Shown piece by piece: positions 9,866 through 21,989 of a DNA stretch of 64,000 nt (its first letter is position 1; the number at the start of each line of letters is the position of its first letter). Source of the stretch: Halichondria panicea (taxonomy: Eukaryota; Porifera; Demospongiae; Suberitida; Halichondriidae); the NCBI RefSeq assembly GCF_963675165.1, contig NC_087390.1, forward strand, positions 949,501-1,013,500, given 5' to 3'. The notes beneath the pieces were generated by a model, which made no database searches, was not told the origin of the DNA, and saw only the letters and a program-made list of their open reading frames with translations. A program made the position numbers and the translations under genes.

Positions 9866-10425
9866 CGAGTGGGTGTAGTCTATCTAACTTCTTCATGCGC
9901 ATGCCCGAGGCGTGGTTATAAAAGCCAGGTTTGGTGTGTAGCAACAGAATTGAATTTGTACCAGCTGGAGAGCTGTGAGAGACACCAGTTGACAGAAAAA
10001 GACAAGAAGACGGCTTCAAAACAACGAAAAACTACAGTAAAACTTAGTAGAGCTTGTGAAACGCTTGTTGAAGATACTGGAAAGAACAGACAAGTAAAAA
10101 GAACCTAGAACTGACTGCAACACTTCAAGAAAAAGAATGAAGCTCTGTGGTGGAGTGGAGGGGGGTATAGAGCAGACTGGACCAGCATGGAACATTAAAA
10201 AACTCAATAGAAAGGGGCAAGCGATTGCTGAAGTGTTTTTGATGCTTCCTGGCCCCCCCTGCCCATGCCCAACTGGAAAAAGCAATACAAAGCAACAGTG
10301 CACATGGAAAGAATGGATATTGACTGAACAAACTATTGCTTTCTGTGTTTTTTTTATAATGTTTTTGTCATCTTTTCACTAAAAATTTCATTCCAACTTT
10401 TAATAACTTCCTGCAAATTATTTGT
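9866..10425 (+). repeat. Promoter-like module with small ORF, copy 2
   Basis: TATAAAAG at 9917-9924. The NRF1-like palindrome is degraded on its right side. The small ORF is open at 10137-10382 (81 codons). Confidence 0.5.
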
Positions 10426-10533
10426 CACTTCCTGTAGAATATGCGTCCATTTCTTGTAGAATATGTGTCCACTTCCTGTAGAATATGTGTCCACTTCCTG
10501 TAGAATATGCGCCCATTTCCTGTAGAATAAGTA
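10426..10533 (+). repeat. 22-bp minisatellite (5 units), copy 2
   Basis: Same unit as at 6467, with one unit changed to TTTCTTGTAG. Confidence 0.8.
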
Positions 10534-10624
10534 CCTTCTTGTTAGATTATGCTTCCATGTATTAAATCTACTGTTTTTAGCCAATCAGATCAATTACAGA
10601 TGATGTAATGTAGTCTAATTAGTA

Positions 10625-10894
10625 GTATCCAGTTTTATAGTCTGTGTCCAGCTTTATTTGCAAGTCTTATTCTTGTTCTCACAACCTTCTCTTCACTAAA
10701 GGTTGGTTGATTTCGAGCCTAACCCACACAAATCTTTTAACCGTGTTCTCAAGTTTGCTGTCAAGCACAAACTTCCCCTCAATCGCAGTGCTCTCCCGTA
10801 CTGGAAGGAAAACATACCTTCAAGAATGGACCTGGGAAAGTCGAGATATGGTGGACCATTCGAAGATTATTTACTGAGTCAGTTCATTTGTTGA
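10625..10894 (+). pseudogene. Internally deleted transporter mini-fragment, copy 2
   Basis: Same GGPF-to-EDYLLSQFIC junction as at 6661. One substitution gives WKEN in place of WKED. Confidence 0.8.
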
Positions 10895-11097
10895 ATGAGC
10901 TTGTTGTTGTCCTTTTCTGTGTTTACAGTATCTGTATTCAATGCCACCAATGTTATAATAACTCTAACTACACCTGACCACTTTCATCCTGTAATAATTA
11001 TATGCATACATTATACTATTATGTATAGCAAAGCCGTTTCTTACTGATATAAGCCACTAGATCTATAGCTGGCTATATTAGAAATGAGCGTTGAAAA

Positions 11098-11927
11098 ATG
11101 AGTTGTAAATACGGAGTGAGACAGTTCTACTCAAAGGGAGCCTACCTTGTGCTTGCTTGGACACTGCTTGTGAGTGCTACTGCTATTGCTAACTATAGCT
11201 TAATCGAGTCAGTTATTACAGACTATCCAGTTTGGCTAGGTTCAATACCACTGTCGTTGTTTCTGCTCCTAACATTTTGTCTCGGATTACTAGCCAATTA
11301 CAAGCTTCAAGATTACACAATAATAAGGATCGGAATTATCTCCCTATTTTTTTGTAACAGTGGTTTCCAGCATATACGTCCTAATCCTAGGTTCTGGACT
11401 AGAACACCGCTTTGAAATGTATAGACTTCTCAATGTAGTCGTTTTCTGTATAGTGGGGTTTGTGTTTTTGGTAGCACTGACATGTTTTGTCTGCACACTA
11501 CAACTAGGCCTGGATCAGATGCCTGATGCATCATCTTCTAGCATCACTAGTTTCATCGCTTGGTTAGGGTTCAGCATAAGTGCTGGTGAATGGATTGGGG
11601 AGTTTTTGGATTTTGTCTTGAAGGACAACTGTTTCGGGTTAGTTGAAGATACAATAAGTAGTATCCAGATTATTTGCTGTGTATATGCTTATTAACTATG
11701 GGACCACTTCAATTGCGGGCATTTATGGAAGCGGTGCAATTCACCCCAATAATAATACAATGGTACTGATACTGTTTGGAATCAAGGCTACTATTTGTCT
11801 GCTTGGATTCATCCTGTACTGTTTCCTGGCTCACTAGTATAAGAGGAGAGTTAGAGACGAGCACTATCATCAAACTGTTGTGGAGGAGGTCTATGATCGA
11901 TATCTAACAACTCGTAATCTAGATTGA
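11098..11927 (+). pseudogene. POT-like transporter pseudogene, subtype I, large internal deletion
   Basis: Begins like the intact subtype I genes (MSCKYGVRQFYSKG). One extra T in the run near 11350 shifts the frame in helix 3. Everything between helix 6 (SSIQ) and helix 11 (RLFAVYM) is deleted near 11668, at a short shared AGATTATTTGCTG. A TGG to TAG change near 11837 adds a stop before the RRVRDE tail. Three independent lesions make a functional protein unlikely. Confidence 0.85.
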
Positions 11928-12347
11928 TTAAAATATTAATGAGAAGACGACTGATTGTATCATTATTCATTATTAACGTAGTTCAGTAGATTCTATGTAT
12001 TTTACAAGTGAAAGTGAAATGTAGCAGACTGAGTCTAAACAAGAGCTATAAACAATTATAGCCATCATCATAATTATTGCCCTTAAAACAAATCAGTTAG
12101 AAAATGCCATGTATACTGTAGATCGGCAGAGTGCTTTGTTTTTCATCAAGTGCAGTATGGTTATGACAACATGAGGTTTGTTAGGACATAACATTTTCAT
12201 TGTTTACAGAGAGTATCTTCACTTTATTAAATACATTCTGTCTTATAATGCTATACTGAGGCAGTCTCCTATCCTAGTATCACTTGTTCTGTTAGGGTAG
12301 CAATATCGCATAGACTACAAACCACTAGTCTACTGCGCGCAGTCGAA
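11928..12347 (+). other. Gene-free 3' spacer
   Basis: Close copy of the spacer at 8664. No gene seen. Confidence 0.6.
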
Positions 12348-12945
12348 ATGAGTTGTAAATACAGAGTGAGAAAGTTCTATCAAAGGGAGCCTACCTTGTG
12401 CTAGCTTGGACACTGTTTGTAAGTGCTACAGTTACTGCTTCTTATAGAATTGAGATACTTTTTATGGACTAGCTACCCTAAATGGCTAGTCACAACAACA
12501 CTGGCATTTTTTCTACCAATAATAATTTATTATGTCTCGGATTTTTAGCTTTAGTATTACAAGCTTCAAGATTACATGATAGTGAGGATATCGGAATTAT
12601 CGCCATGTAACAATGGTTTTCAGCATATACGTCCTAATCTTAGGCCGGTTCTGGACTAGAATATGGTTTTGGACAGTACTACTAGCGAGTCATTAATGAA
12701 GTCGTATTATGTATAATGCTTTGTGTGTTTTTGGTGGCGGGCAATGACATGCATGTTTTATCTGCACACTACAACTAGGCCTGGATCAGATGCCGGCTGA
12801 TGCATCATCTTCTAGTATCACTATAGTTTCATTGCTTGGTTTGTATTCAGTATAAAATTAAGTGCTGGTGTGGATTGGGGATTTTGGAAAATGTGTGATA
12901 TTGAAAGATTATTGTTGTTGTCGGATTGATTATCTATGTACAACT
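12348..12945 (+). pseudogene. Decayed subtype III N-terminal fragment, copy 3
   Basis: ATG at 12348. Same lost base after KFY as in copy 1, plus a missing TTTCTTG in the helix 3 region. Ends before the next inverted-repeat element. Confidence 0.75.
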
Positions 12946-12971
12946 GTATATAGATAGACTACACCTAAGAG

Positions 12972-13204
12972 TAGAATATGCGTCTATGTAACCTCCGCGG
13001 TTGCGGTTAGTCCGAGGCGCATAGCCGAGGGAATCCAGAGGAGGTACGACATCCGCATGTCAAAGGAAACGTTTTAGACACACATTTCTTAGGTCAAAGT
13101 TCGGAATGTGTGTGTTAAAGACACGCGAATGACACGCGGATGTCGTACCTCCTCTCGGAGGGAATCTAACCGTAACCAAGGTGGTTACTAAGACGCATAT
13201 TCTA
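12972..13204 (+). mobile_element. Inverted-repeat element (MITE) copy 3, the cleanest example
   Basis: 233 bp, from TAGAATATGCGTC to GACGCATATTCTA, which are exact inverted copies. Inner arms include GGTACGACATCCGC against its mirror GCGGATGTCGTACC. Flanking TA on both sides is consistent with a TA target duplication. Confidence 0.85.
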
Positions 13205-13778
13205 CGAGTGGTGTAGTCTATCTAACTTGGACTTTATGCGCATGCGCGAGGCATGGTTATAAAAAGCCAGGTTTGGTGTGTAGCAACAGAATTGAATTTG
13301 TACGAGCTGGAAAGCTGTGAGAGACACCAGTTGACAGAAAAAGACAAGAAGACGGCTTCAAAACAACGAAAAACTACAGTAAAACTTAGTAGAGCTTGTG
13401 AAATGCTTGTTGAAGATACTGGAAAGAACAGACAAGTAAAAAGAACCTAGAACTGACTGCAACACTACAAGAACTGAGAAGAATGAAGCTCTGTGGTGGA
13501 GTGGAGGGGGGTATAGAGCAGACTGGACCAGCATGGAACATTAAAAAACTCAATAGAAAGGGGCAAGCGATTGCTGAAGTGTTTTTGATGCTTCCTGGCC
13601 CCCCCTGCCCATGCCCAACTGGAAAAAGCAATACAAAGCAACAGTGGACATGGAAAGAATGGATATTGACTGAACAAACTATTGCATTCTGTGTTTTTTA
13701 TAATGTTTTTGTCATCTTCTTGTCACTTTCACTAAAAATTTCATTCCAACTTTTGATAACTTCATGCAAATTATTTGT
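13205..13778 (+). repeat. Promoter-like module with small ORF, copy 3
   Basis: Intact NRF1-like palindrome near 13237 and TATAAAAAG at 13258-13266. The small ORF is open at 13483-13812, where it reads on into the minisatellite. Confidence 0.5.
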
Positions 13779-13890
13779 CACTTCCTGTAGAATATGCATC
13801 CATTTCCTGTAGAATATGTGTCCACTTCCTGTAGAATATGTGTCCACTTCCTGTAGAATATGCGCCCATTTCCTGTAGAATAAGTACCTT
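13779..13890 (+). repeat. 22-bp minisatellite (5 units), copy 3
   Basis: Five units of the CACTTCCTGTAGAATATG type. Confidence 0.8.
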
Positions 13891-13976
13891 CTTGTAGATT
13901 ATGCTTCCATTCGGTAATCTATACTGTTTTTAGCCAATCAGATCAATTACAGATGATGTAATGTAGTCTAATTAGT

Positions 13977-14247
13977 AGTATCCAGTTTTATAGTCTGTGT
14001 CCAGCTTTATTTGCAAGTCTTATTCTTGTTCTCACAACCTTGTCTTCGCTAAAGGTTGGTTGATTTCGAGCCTAACCCACAAAAATCTTTTAACCGTGTT
14101 CTCAAGTTTGCTGTCAAGCACAAAGTTCCCCTCAATCGCAGTGCTCTCCCGTACTGGAAGGAAGACATACCTTCAAGAATGGACCTGGGAAAGTCGAGAT
14201 ATGGTGGACCATTCGAAGATTATTTACTGAGTCAGTTCATTTGTTGA
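13977..14247 (+). pseudogene. Internally deleted transporter mini-fragment, copy 3
   Basis: Same deletion junction as at 6661, with FEPNPQKSF in place of NPHKSF. Confidence 0.8.
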
Positions 14248-14447
14248 GCTTGTTGTTGTCCTTTTCTGTGTTTACAGTATCTGTATTCAATGCCACCAAT
14301 GTTATAATAACTCTAACTACACCTGTCCACTTTCATCCTGTACTAATTATATGCATACATTATAATATATGTAGCAGAGCCGTTTCTTACTGATATAAGC
14401 CACTAGATCTATAGCTGGCTATAATTATTAGAAATGAGCATTGAAAA

Positions 14448-15983
14448 ATGAGTTGTAAATACGGAGTGAGAAAGTTCTACTCAAAGGGAGCCTACCTTGT
14501 GCTAGCTTGGATACTGCTTGTGAGTGCTACTGCTATTGCTAACTATAGCTTAATCGAGTCGGTTATTACAGACTATCCAGATTGGCTAGGTTCAATACCA
14601 CTGTCGTTATTTCTACTCCTAACATTTTGTCTCGGATTGCTAGCCAATTACAAGCTTCAAGATTACACAATAATAAGGATCGGAATTATCTCCCTATTTT
14701 TCGTAACAATTTTTTCCAGCATATACTTCCTTGTCTTAGGTCCTGGACTAGAACACCGCTTTGAAAAGTACAGACTTCTCAATGAAGTTTTATTCTGTAT
14801 AGTGGAGTGTGTGTTTTTGGTGGCACTGACATGTTTTGTCTGCACACTACAACTAGGCCTGGATCAGATGCCTGATGCATCATCTTCTAGCATCACTAGT
14901 TTCATCGCTTGGTTTGTGTTCAGTATGAGTGCTGGTAGATGGATTGGAGAGTTTATGTACGTTGTCTTGATTGACAATTGTTTTGGCTTAGTTGAAGATA
15001 CAATAAGTATTATCCAGCTTTATAGTCTGTGTGCTGCTTTATTTGCAAGTCTTATTCTTGTTCTTGACTTTCTTTTCGCTAAAAGCTGGTTAATTATAGA
15101 GCCTAACCCACCCAAATCATTTATATTGATCTACCGTGTTCTTAAATTTGCTGCCAAGCACAAGGCTCCCCTCAATCGCAGTGCTCTCACATACTGGGAG
15201 GAAGACGTACCTTCAAGAATGGACCTGGGAAAGTCGAGATACGGTGGACCATTCACTACAGAGCAAGTTGAAGATGTGAAATCAATTCTACGATTGTTTA
15301 CTATGAGCCTACCATTGTGGTTAATACTGTTTGCACTTGCTTTTAATCCAACATTTCATGACATTTCACTACAACATCGATATGTCAAGTTTTATAATTT
15401 CACCAACTGCACATCTGACATGCTTTTCTCTTTTACGTACAGTGATCATTTGTGGTCTATGATCGGTATCCTGATTAATGAATTCTTTATCTACCCGCTT
15501 TTCAGAGTTAGACTTCCAAGCATTCTAAAGAGAATCGGTGTTGGTTCGTTCCTTTCTCTGGTTTTGAGCATAGGTTTTATTATTCTAGAATCATTTGAGG
15601 CAATGGGATTGGTTGAAACTGTTATATCTTTCGTGTCAAATGGTTTGCTGTCAACTCTTTTTCTTTGTGCCATGCTGGAGTTAGTTTGTGCTCAGGCTCC
15701 ATACAATATGCAGAGATTATTTGCTGTGTATATGCTTGTTAATTATGTGACTGCTTCAATTGCTGGTATTTATGGAGGCGGTGCAATTCACCACAAAAAT
15801 AACACAGTGGTACTGATACTGTTTGGAATCAAGGCTACTATCAGTCTGCTTGGATTCATCCTGTACTGCCTCCTGGCTCGCTGGTACAAGAGGAGAGTTA
15901 GAGACGAGGACTACCATGCACAAACTGTTGTGGAGGAGGTCTATGATCGATATTTAGCATCTTGTAATCGAGAAGATGACTGA
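14448..15983 (+). CDS. POT/PTR-like multi-pass membrane transporter, intact copy 3 (511 aa)
   Basis: Subtype I, starting MSCKYGVRKFYSKG, with the five-codon upstream ORF at 14434-14451. All 12 hydrophobic segments and the family motifs are kept (GLLANYKLQDY, DQMPDASSSS, GGPFTTEQVEDVK). It has its own C-terminus: DEDYHAQTVV and then YLASCNREDD instead of the usual YLTSRNLD. It also has VRLPSILK before helix 9 and AIHHKNN before helix 12. These differences make it the most distinct intact subtype I gene. Substrate unknown. Confidence 0.85.
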   Translation: MSCKYGVRKFYSKGAYLVLAWILLVSATAIANYSLIESVITDYPDWLGSIPLSLFLLLTFCLGLLANYKLQDYTIIRIGIISLFFVTIFSSIYFLVLGPGLEHRFEKYRLLNEVLFCIVECVFLVALTCFVCTLQLGLDQMPDASSSSITSFIAWFVFSMSAGRWIGEFMYVVLIDNCFGLVEDTISIIQLYSLCAALFASLILVLDFLFAKSWLIIEPNPPKSFILIYRVLKFAAKHKAPLNRSALTYWEEDVPSRMDLGKSRYGGPFTTEQVEDVKSILRLFTMSLPLWLILFALAFNPTFHDISLQHRYVKFYNFTNCTSDMLFSFTYSDHLWSMIGILINEFFIYPLFRVRLPSILKRIGVGSFLSLVLSIGFIILESFEAMGLVETVISFVSNGLLSTLFLCAMLELVCAQAPYNMQRLFAVYMLVNYVTASIAGIYGGGAIHHKNNTVVLILFGIKATISLLGFILYCLLARWYKRRVRDEDYHAQTVVEEVYDRYLASCNREDD

Positions 15984-16540
15984 TTATAGAGACAAAGAAA
16001 TGTATCATTTTATATAGAATTTTATGTATTTTTTGATGTCAACAAGTGAAACTGAAATGTAGCAGTCTAAACAAGAGTTAAATATTAGCTATCATGTTGC
16101 CGTTAGAAAATACAAACAAAAGTGTGTGCTGAATGATAGTCAGCATTGCATTGACATGTAGATCTAGGCAAAGTGCTTTAATTTATTATCAGTCACCAGG
16201 TGCAGCATCCATGGTTATTACAACATGAGTTTTGTTGTCTGTTCCTTACTGAGAACATTTTCTATCTTATCTTAACATCTTAATGTTATTAACATCTATA
16301 ATTAAGGCACAAAATTTAATGTTGTTCTTACGTATACTATTGTGATATCTTGAAAAGATTCAAGTTTAATTCACGAATATGGAACTCTAACATAAATCAT
16401 AAGAACAGTTATTTATATACAAACAGAATACAAAGAGAACATTCTAGACTTAGCTAGTAACACAAGAGAACATGCTATACTTAGCTAGTAACACAAGAGA
16501 ACATGCTATACTTAGCTAATAAGAAATCAGGACATAATTG
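15984..16540 (+). other. Gene-free spacer with a 31-bp tandem repeat
   Basis: AT-rich. At 16435-16523 about 2.8 units of a 31-bp repeat occur (GAGAACATGCTATACTTAGC is its core). No gene seen. Confidence 0.6.
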
Positions 16541-16699
16541 CTTCTTCGGTTTTAAGCATAGGTTTTATTATTCTAGAATCATTTCAGATAATGGAAATGG
16601 TAGAAACTGTTATATCTTTTGTGTCAAATGGTTTGCTGTCAACAAACTGTTGTGGAGGAGGTCTATGATCGATATCAAACACCTCGTAATCTAGATTGA
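16541..16699 (+). pseudogene. Transporter 3' fragment with internal deletion
   Basis: Contains helix 9-10 sequence (SIGFIILESF...VETVISFVSNGLLS) joined directly to the C-terminal tail (TVVEEVYDRY and the stop). Helices 11 and 12 are missing. It resembles the 3' end of the genes at 23791 and 37509. Confidence 0.75.
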
Positions 16700-17380
16700 A
16701 GATGACTGATTATACTGATTATTATATAGAGAGCATGCAATGTATGTCAACAAGCAAGAGCTGAACATTAGCCATCATGTTACCGTTAGTATACTGATCA
16801 GTTAGAAAATGCAATCAAAACTGTGTACTGAATGAGAAACAGTATAGCGGGTAATTTTCGGGGGACAAAATATTCGTGTTGAGCAATATTTATAGTCACT
16901 TCGTGGATAATATTTTTGTGGTTGCTGCTTGCACTGCAGGTAAAGGTAGGCAAGGTTGCTTCACATGCTATACCGATCGAGTGTTTTGTTTTCACCAGGT
17001 GCAGTATGGCTATGACAACATGAGGCAGTGTTTGTGTTCCTTCGATAATAAAATCACAATGTTTAGATATATACTGCATGTATGATAGCATAATTATTCT
17101 GATCATCAGACCATTATTTGCAGAATCTACTTTCACTTTATTAAACACACAAAGTTAATGTTGACAAATCAGGTTCTATAATATTGACCATCATAACATT
17201 TTCATTGTTTATAGAGAGTGTCTTCACTTTATAAAATACACAACAATTATGCGTTTTCCCAATGCTAAACAGTTTCATACATATACCACTTGTTTTGTCA
17301 GGGTAGCAATATCACTACAAAACCACTTGTCTATAGTATACTATAGTGAGTCTATACAGCTGCACAGCTATATTGTCGAA
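16700..17380 (+). other. Gene-free spacer with a truncated inverted-repeat element
   Basis: From about 16855 it holds the left part of the element that is complete at 32502-32690 (GCGGGTAATTTTCGGGGGAC), without the right end. The remainder is the upstream region of subtype II genes. No gene seen. Confidence 0.6.
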
Positions 17381-18881
17381 ATGAGTTGTAAATACAGAAT
17401 GAGAAAGTTCTACTCAAAGGGATCCTACCTTGTGCTAGCTTGGACACTGTTTGTAAGTGCTACTGCTATTGCTAGCCTTAACTTAACCTACATACTTTTT
17501 ACTGGCTATCCTGATTGGCTAGTCACAACAACACTGGCAGTTTTTCTGCCAATAATATTTTGTCTCGAATATTTAGCCAGGCTTCAAGATTACACAATAG
17601 CAAGGATCGGAATTATCGCCATGTTTCTTGTAACAGTTGTTTTCAGCATATACGTCCTAATCCTCGGTCCTGGACTAGAATATGGTTTTGGAAAGTACAG
17701 CCTCATCAATGAAGTCGTATTATGTATAATGCTTTGTGTGTTTTTGGTGGCACTGACATGTTTAACCTGCGTACTACAGCTTGGTTTGATGCCTGATGCT
17801 TCATCTTCTAGTATCGCTAGTTTTATCGCTTGGTTTGTGTTCAGTATAAGTGCGGGTAGCTGGGTTGGAGATTTCAGAATATATGGTATTGAAAGGTAAC
17901 TGCTTTGGTATAATTGTTGATTCAATCAGTAGTATCCAGCTTTATAGTCTGTATCCAGCTTTATTTGCAAGTTTTATTCTTATTCTCAACCTCCTTTTCG
18001 CTAAAAGCTGGTAGATTATCGAGCTTAACCCACCAAAATCTTTTAAAATGATCTATCAGGTTCTCAAGTTTGCAGCCAAACACAAAGCTCCCCTCAATCG
18101 CAGTGCTCTCACATACTGGGAGGAAGACATACCTTCAAGAATGGACCTGGGAAAGTCGAAATATGGTGGACCATTCACTACGGAGGAAGTTGAAGATGTG
18201 AAATCAATTCTACGAATGTTTGCTATAAGCCTACCCTTGTGGTTAATCTCGTTTGCAATTGCTTTTAATCCCGACAATGTCGTTCCATTAACCTTTCCAA
18301 ATCTCACCAACTGCACATCTGACATGCTTTTCTCTTTCACGTACAGTAATTATTGGTGGTCTATGATCTGTACCCTGGTTACTGAATTCGTTTTCTATCC
18401 GCTTTTCAGAGATAGATTTCCAAGTATTCTAAAGAGAATCGGTATTGCTTCCTTCCTTTCTCTGGTGTCGAGTATTGTATTCATTATAGTGCAATCATTG
18501 GAGGTTCTTCACAAAAAAGAGGTACTAACCATTTTATCCTTGATGATGAAAGGTTTCCTGGGAAATCTTTTTTTTTGTGCAATGGTGGAGTTAGTTTGTG
18601 CTCAGGCTCCGTACAACATGTGAAGATTATTTGCTGCTTATATGGGCTTAAATTTTTTATCCTCTACATACGCTGGCATTTATTTAAGTGGTGTAATTCA
18701 CCCCAAAAATAATACAATGGTACTGATACTGTTTGGAATCAAGGCTACTATTAGTCTGCTTGGATTCATCCTGTACTGCCTCCTGGCTCACTGGTATAAG
18801 AGGAGAGTTAGAGACGAGCACTATCATGTACAAACTGTTGTGGAGGAGGTCTACGATCGATATCTAACAACTCGTAATTAA
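17381..18881 (+). pseudogene. POT-like transporter pseudogene, subtype II
   Basis: Begins MSCKYRMRKFYSKGSYLV and follows the intact subtype II gene at 33135. The DQ of DQMPDAS is lost. The frame breaks near 17873, where bases are missing in FGQYMV (ttcagaatatatgg). TGG to TAG in KSWLIIEP (about 18011) and CGA to TGA in NMRRLF (about 18620) add two stops. Its last 200 bases match subtype I tails. The frameshift near 17873 is shared with the copies at 26012 and 39730. Confidence 0.85.
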
Positions 18882-19417
18882 CATATTAATGAAGCTGATT
18901 GTATCATTATTCATTACTATACACACAGTTCAGATAGATTAATTTTGTTGAATTCTATGTATTTTACAAGTGAAACTGAAATCAAGCAGACTGAGTCTAA
19001 ACAAGAGCTTAACGTTTAATAGCCATCATCATATTGCCCTTAAAACAAATCAGTTAGAAAATCCAACCAAAACTATGTACTGAATGATAGTCAGCATTGC
19101 ATTGACATGCACACATGCATCATAATATTATACATGTGGATTGACAGAGTGCTTGTTTTTCATCAAGTATGTTCATTGTTGAATGAGCTTGTTATTGTGT
19201 ATTATTGCTTTCAATTCATTTTCGTTGTTTACGGAGTCTATATCTGTAGTTGATGTTTCAATGCCACCAATGTTATTATAACTCTCTCTGTATGCTAACT
19301 ACACCGTCTGTCCCTTTCATCCTGTGATAATTATGTACGTACGTAGATCTATAGCGTTTCAGGAATACATTGTAGAGGTTAAGATCTAGCTTGCTGTACA
19401 GAAATTGGCATTGGAAA
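18882..19417 (+). other. Gene-free spacer
   Basis: Repeat spacer that precedes MSKYR-type genes; near-identical to 41246-41781. No gene seen. Confidence 0.6.
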
Positions 19418-20944
19418 ATGAGTAAATACAGAGTGAGAAAGTTCTACTCAAAGGGATCCTACCTTGTGCTAGCTTGGATGCTGCTTGTGAGTGCTACTGC
19501 TATTGCTAGCTATAGCTTACTCGAGTCAGTTATTACAGACTATCCAGATTGGCTAGGTACAATACCACTGTCGTTATTTCTACTCCTAACATTTTGTCTC
19601 GGATTGCTAGCCAATTACAAGCTTCAAGATTACACAATAATAAGGATCGGAATTATCTCCCTATTTTTTGCAACAATGGTTTCCAGCATATACATCCTAA
19701 TCCTAGGTTCTGGACTAGAACACCGCTTTGAAAAGTACAGACTTCTCAATGAAGTCGTACTCTGTATAGCGGTGTGTGTGATTTTGATGGCACTGACATG
19801 TTTTGTCTGCACACTACAACTAGGCCTGGATCAGATGCCTGATGCATCATCTTCTAGCATCACTAGTTTCATCGCTTGGTCTATGTTCAGTGTAAGTGCT
19901 GGTAGCTGGGTTGGGGAGTTTTTGGATTTTGCCTTGAAGGACAACTGTTTCGGGTTAGTTGAAGATACAATAAGTAGTATCCAGCTTTATAGTCTGTGTG
20001 CTGCTTTATTTGCAAGTCTTATTCTTGTTCTCGACCTCCTTTTCGGTAAAAGCTGGTTAATTATCGAGCCTAACCCACCAAAATCATTTACATTGATCTA
20101 CTGTGTTCTCAAGTTTGCTGCCAAGCACAAAGCTCCCCTCAATCGCAGTGCTCTCACATACTGGGAGGAAGACGTACCTTCAAGAATGGACCTGGGAAAG
20201 TCGAGATACGGTGGACCATTCACTACAGAGCAAGTTGAAGATGTGAAATCAATTCTACGATTGTTTGCTATGAGCCTACCATTGTGGTTAATACTGTTTG
20301 CACTTGCTTTTAATCCTACATTTCATGACATTTCACTACAACATCGACATATCAAGTTTCATAATTTCACCAACTGCACATCTGACATGCTTTTCTGTTT
20401 TACGTACAGTGGTCATTTGTGGTCTATGATCGGTATCTTGGTTTATGAATTCTTTATCTACCCGCTTTTCAGAGATAAACTTCCAAGCATTCTAAAAAGA
20501 ATCGGTGTTGGTTCGTTCCTTTCTCTGGTTTTGAGCATAGGTTTTATTATTCTAGAATCATTTGAGGCAATGGGATTGATAGAAACTGTTATATCTTTTG
20601 TATCAAATGGTTTGCTGTCAGCTCTTTTTCTTTGTGCTATGCTGGAGTTTGTTTGTGCTCAGGCTCCATACAATATGCGGAGATTATTTGCTGTGTATAT
20701 CCTTATTAATTATGGGACCGCTTCAATTGCTGGCATTTATGGAAGCGGTGCAATTCACCCCAAAAATAATACAATGGTACTGATACTGTTTGGAATCAAG
20801 GCTACTATTAGTCTGCTTGGATTCATCCTGTACTGCCTCCTGGCTCACTGGTATAAGAGGAGAGTTAGAGACGAGCACTATCATGTACAAACTGTTGTGG
20901 AGGAGGTCTATGATCGATATCTAACAACTCGTAATCTAGATTGA
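19418..20944 (+). CDS. POT/PTR-like multi-pass membrane transporter, intact copy 4 (508 aa)
   Basis: Start set at ATG 19418 (MSKYRVRKFYSKGSYLV); the reading frame stays open upstream only through non-ATG codons. The 12-helix plan and motifs are complete. Helix 8 reads VYEFFIYPLF, where every other copy has VNEFF: an Asn-to-Tyr change at a conserved position. The copy at 41782 is nearly identical but frameshifted, so this is the working member of that pair. It belongs to the MSKYR subtype with copy 1. Confidence 0.85.
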   Translation: MSKYRVRKFYSKGSYLVLAWMLLVSATAIASYSLLESVITDYPDWLGTIPLSLFLLLTFCLGLLANYKLQDYTIIRIGIISLFFATMVSSIYILILGSGLEHRFEKYRLLNEVVLCIAVCVILMALTCFVCTLQLGLDQMPDASSSSITSFIAWSMFSVSAGSWVGEFLDFALKDNCFGLVEDTISSIQLYSLCAALFASLILVLDLLFGKSWLIIEPNPPKSFTLIYCVLKFAAKHKAPLNRSALTYWEEDVPSRMDLGKSRYGGPFTTEQVEDVKSILRLFAMSLPLWLILFALAFNPTFHDISLQHRHIKFHNFTNCTSDMLFCFTYSGHLWSMIGILVYEFFIYPLFRDKLPSILKRIGVGSFLSLVLSIGFIILESFEAMGLIETVISFVSNGLLSALFLCAMLEFVCAQAPYNMRRLFAVYILINYGTASIAGIYGSGAIHPKNNTMVLILFGIKATISLLGFILYCLLAHWYKRRVRDEHYHVQTVVEEVYDRYLTTRNLD

Positions 20945-21366
20945 GAATGAGAACTGATTGTATCATTATTCATTATTATACGTAGTTCAGTAGAATTCTA
21001 TGTATTTTACAAGTGAAAGTGAAATGTAGCAGACTGAGTCTAAACAAGAGCTAGATAAACAATTATAGCCATCATCATCATAATTATTGCCCTTAAAACA
21101 AATCAGTTAGAAAATGCCATGTATATACTGTAGATCGGCAGAGTGCTTTGTTTTTCATCAAGTGCAGTATGGTTATGACAGCATGAGGTTTGTTAGGACA
21201 TAACATTTTCATTGTTTACAGAGAGTATCTTCACTTTATTAAATACATGCTGTCTTAATGCTATACTGAGGCAGTCTCCTATCCTAGTATCATTTGTTCT
21301 GTTATACTCAATAGGGTAGCAATATCGCATAGACTACAAACCACTAGTCTACTGTGCACAGTCAAA
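20945..21366 (+). other. Gene-free 3' spacer
   Basis: Same spacer type as 8664-9081, with a small extra ACTCAATA near 21305. No gene seen. Confidence 0.6.
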
Positions 21367-21965
21367 ATGAGTTGTAAATACAGAGTGAGAAGGTTCTATC
21401 AAAAGGAGCCTATACCTTGTGATAGCTTGGACACTGTTTGTAAGTGCTACAGTTACTGCTTCTTATAGAATTGAGATACTTTTTATGGACTAGCTACCCT
21501 AAATGGCTAGTCACAACAACACTGGCATTTTTTCTGCCAATAATAATTTATTATGTTTCGGATTTTTAGCTTTAATATTACAAGCTTTAAGATTACATGA
21601 TAGTGAGGATCGGAATTATCGCCATGTTTCTTGTAACAATTGTTTTTAGCATATACGTCCTAATCTTAGGCCGGTTCTGGACTAGAATATGGTTTTGAAC
21701 AGTACTACTAGCGAGTCATCAATGAAGTCGTATTATGTATAATTCTTTGTGTGTTTTTGGTGCCGGGCAACGACATGCATGTTTATCTGCACACTACAAC
21801 TAGGCCTGGATCAGATGCCGGCTGATGCATCATCTTCTAGTATCATTATAGTTTCATTGCTTGGTTTGCGTTCTGTATAAAATTAAGTGCTGGTGTGGAT
21901 TAGGGATTTTGGAAAATGTGTGATATTGAAAGATCATTGTTTTTGTCAGATTGATTATCCATGTA
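21367..21965 (+). pseudogene. Decayed subtype III N-terminal fragment, copy 4
   Basis: ATG at 21367. Near-identical to the fragment at 43731, including ATCAAAAGGAGCCTATACC after KFY. Confidence 0.75.
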
Positions 21966-21989
21966 TATAGGATAGACTACACCTAAGAG

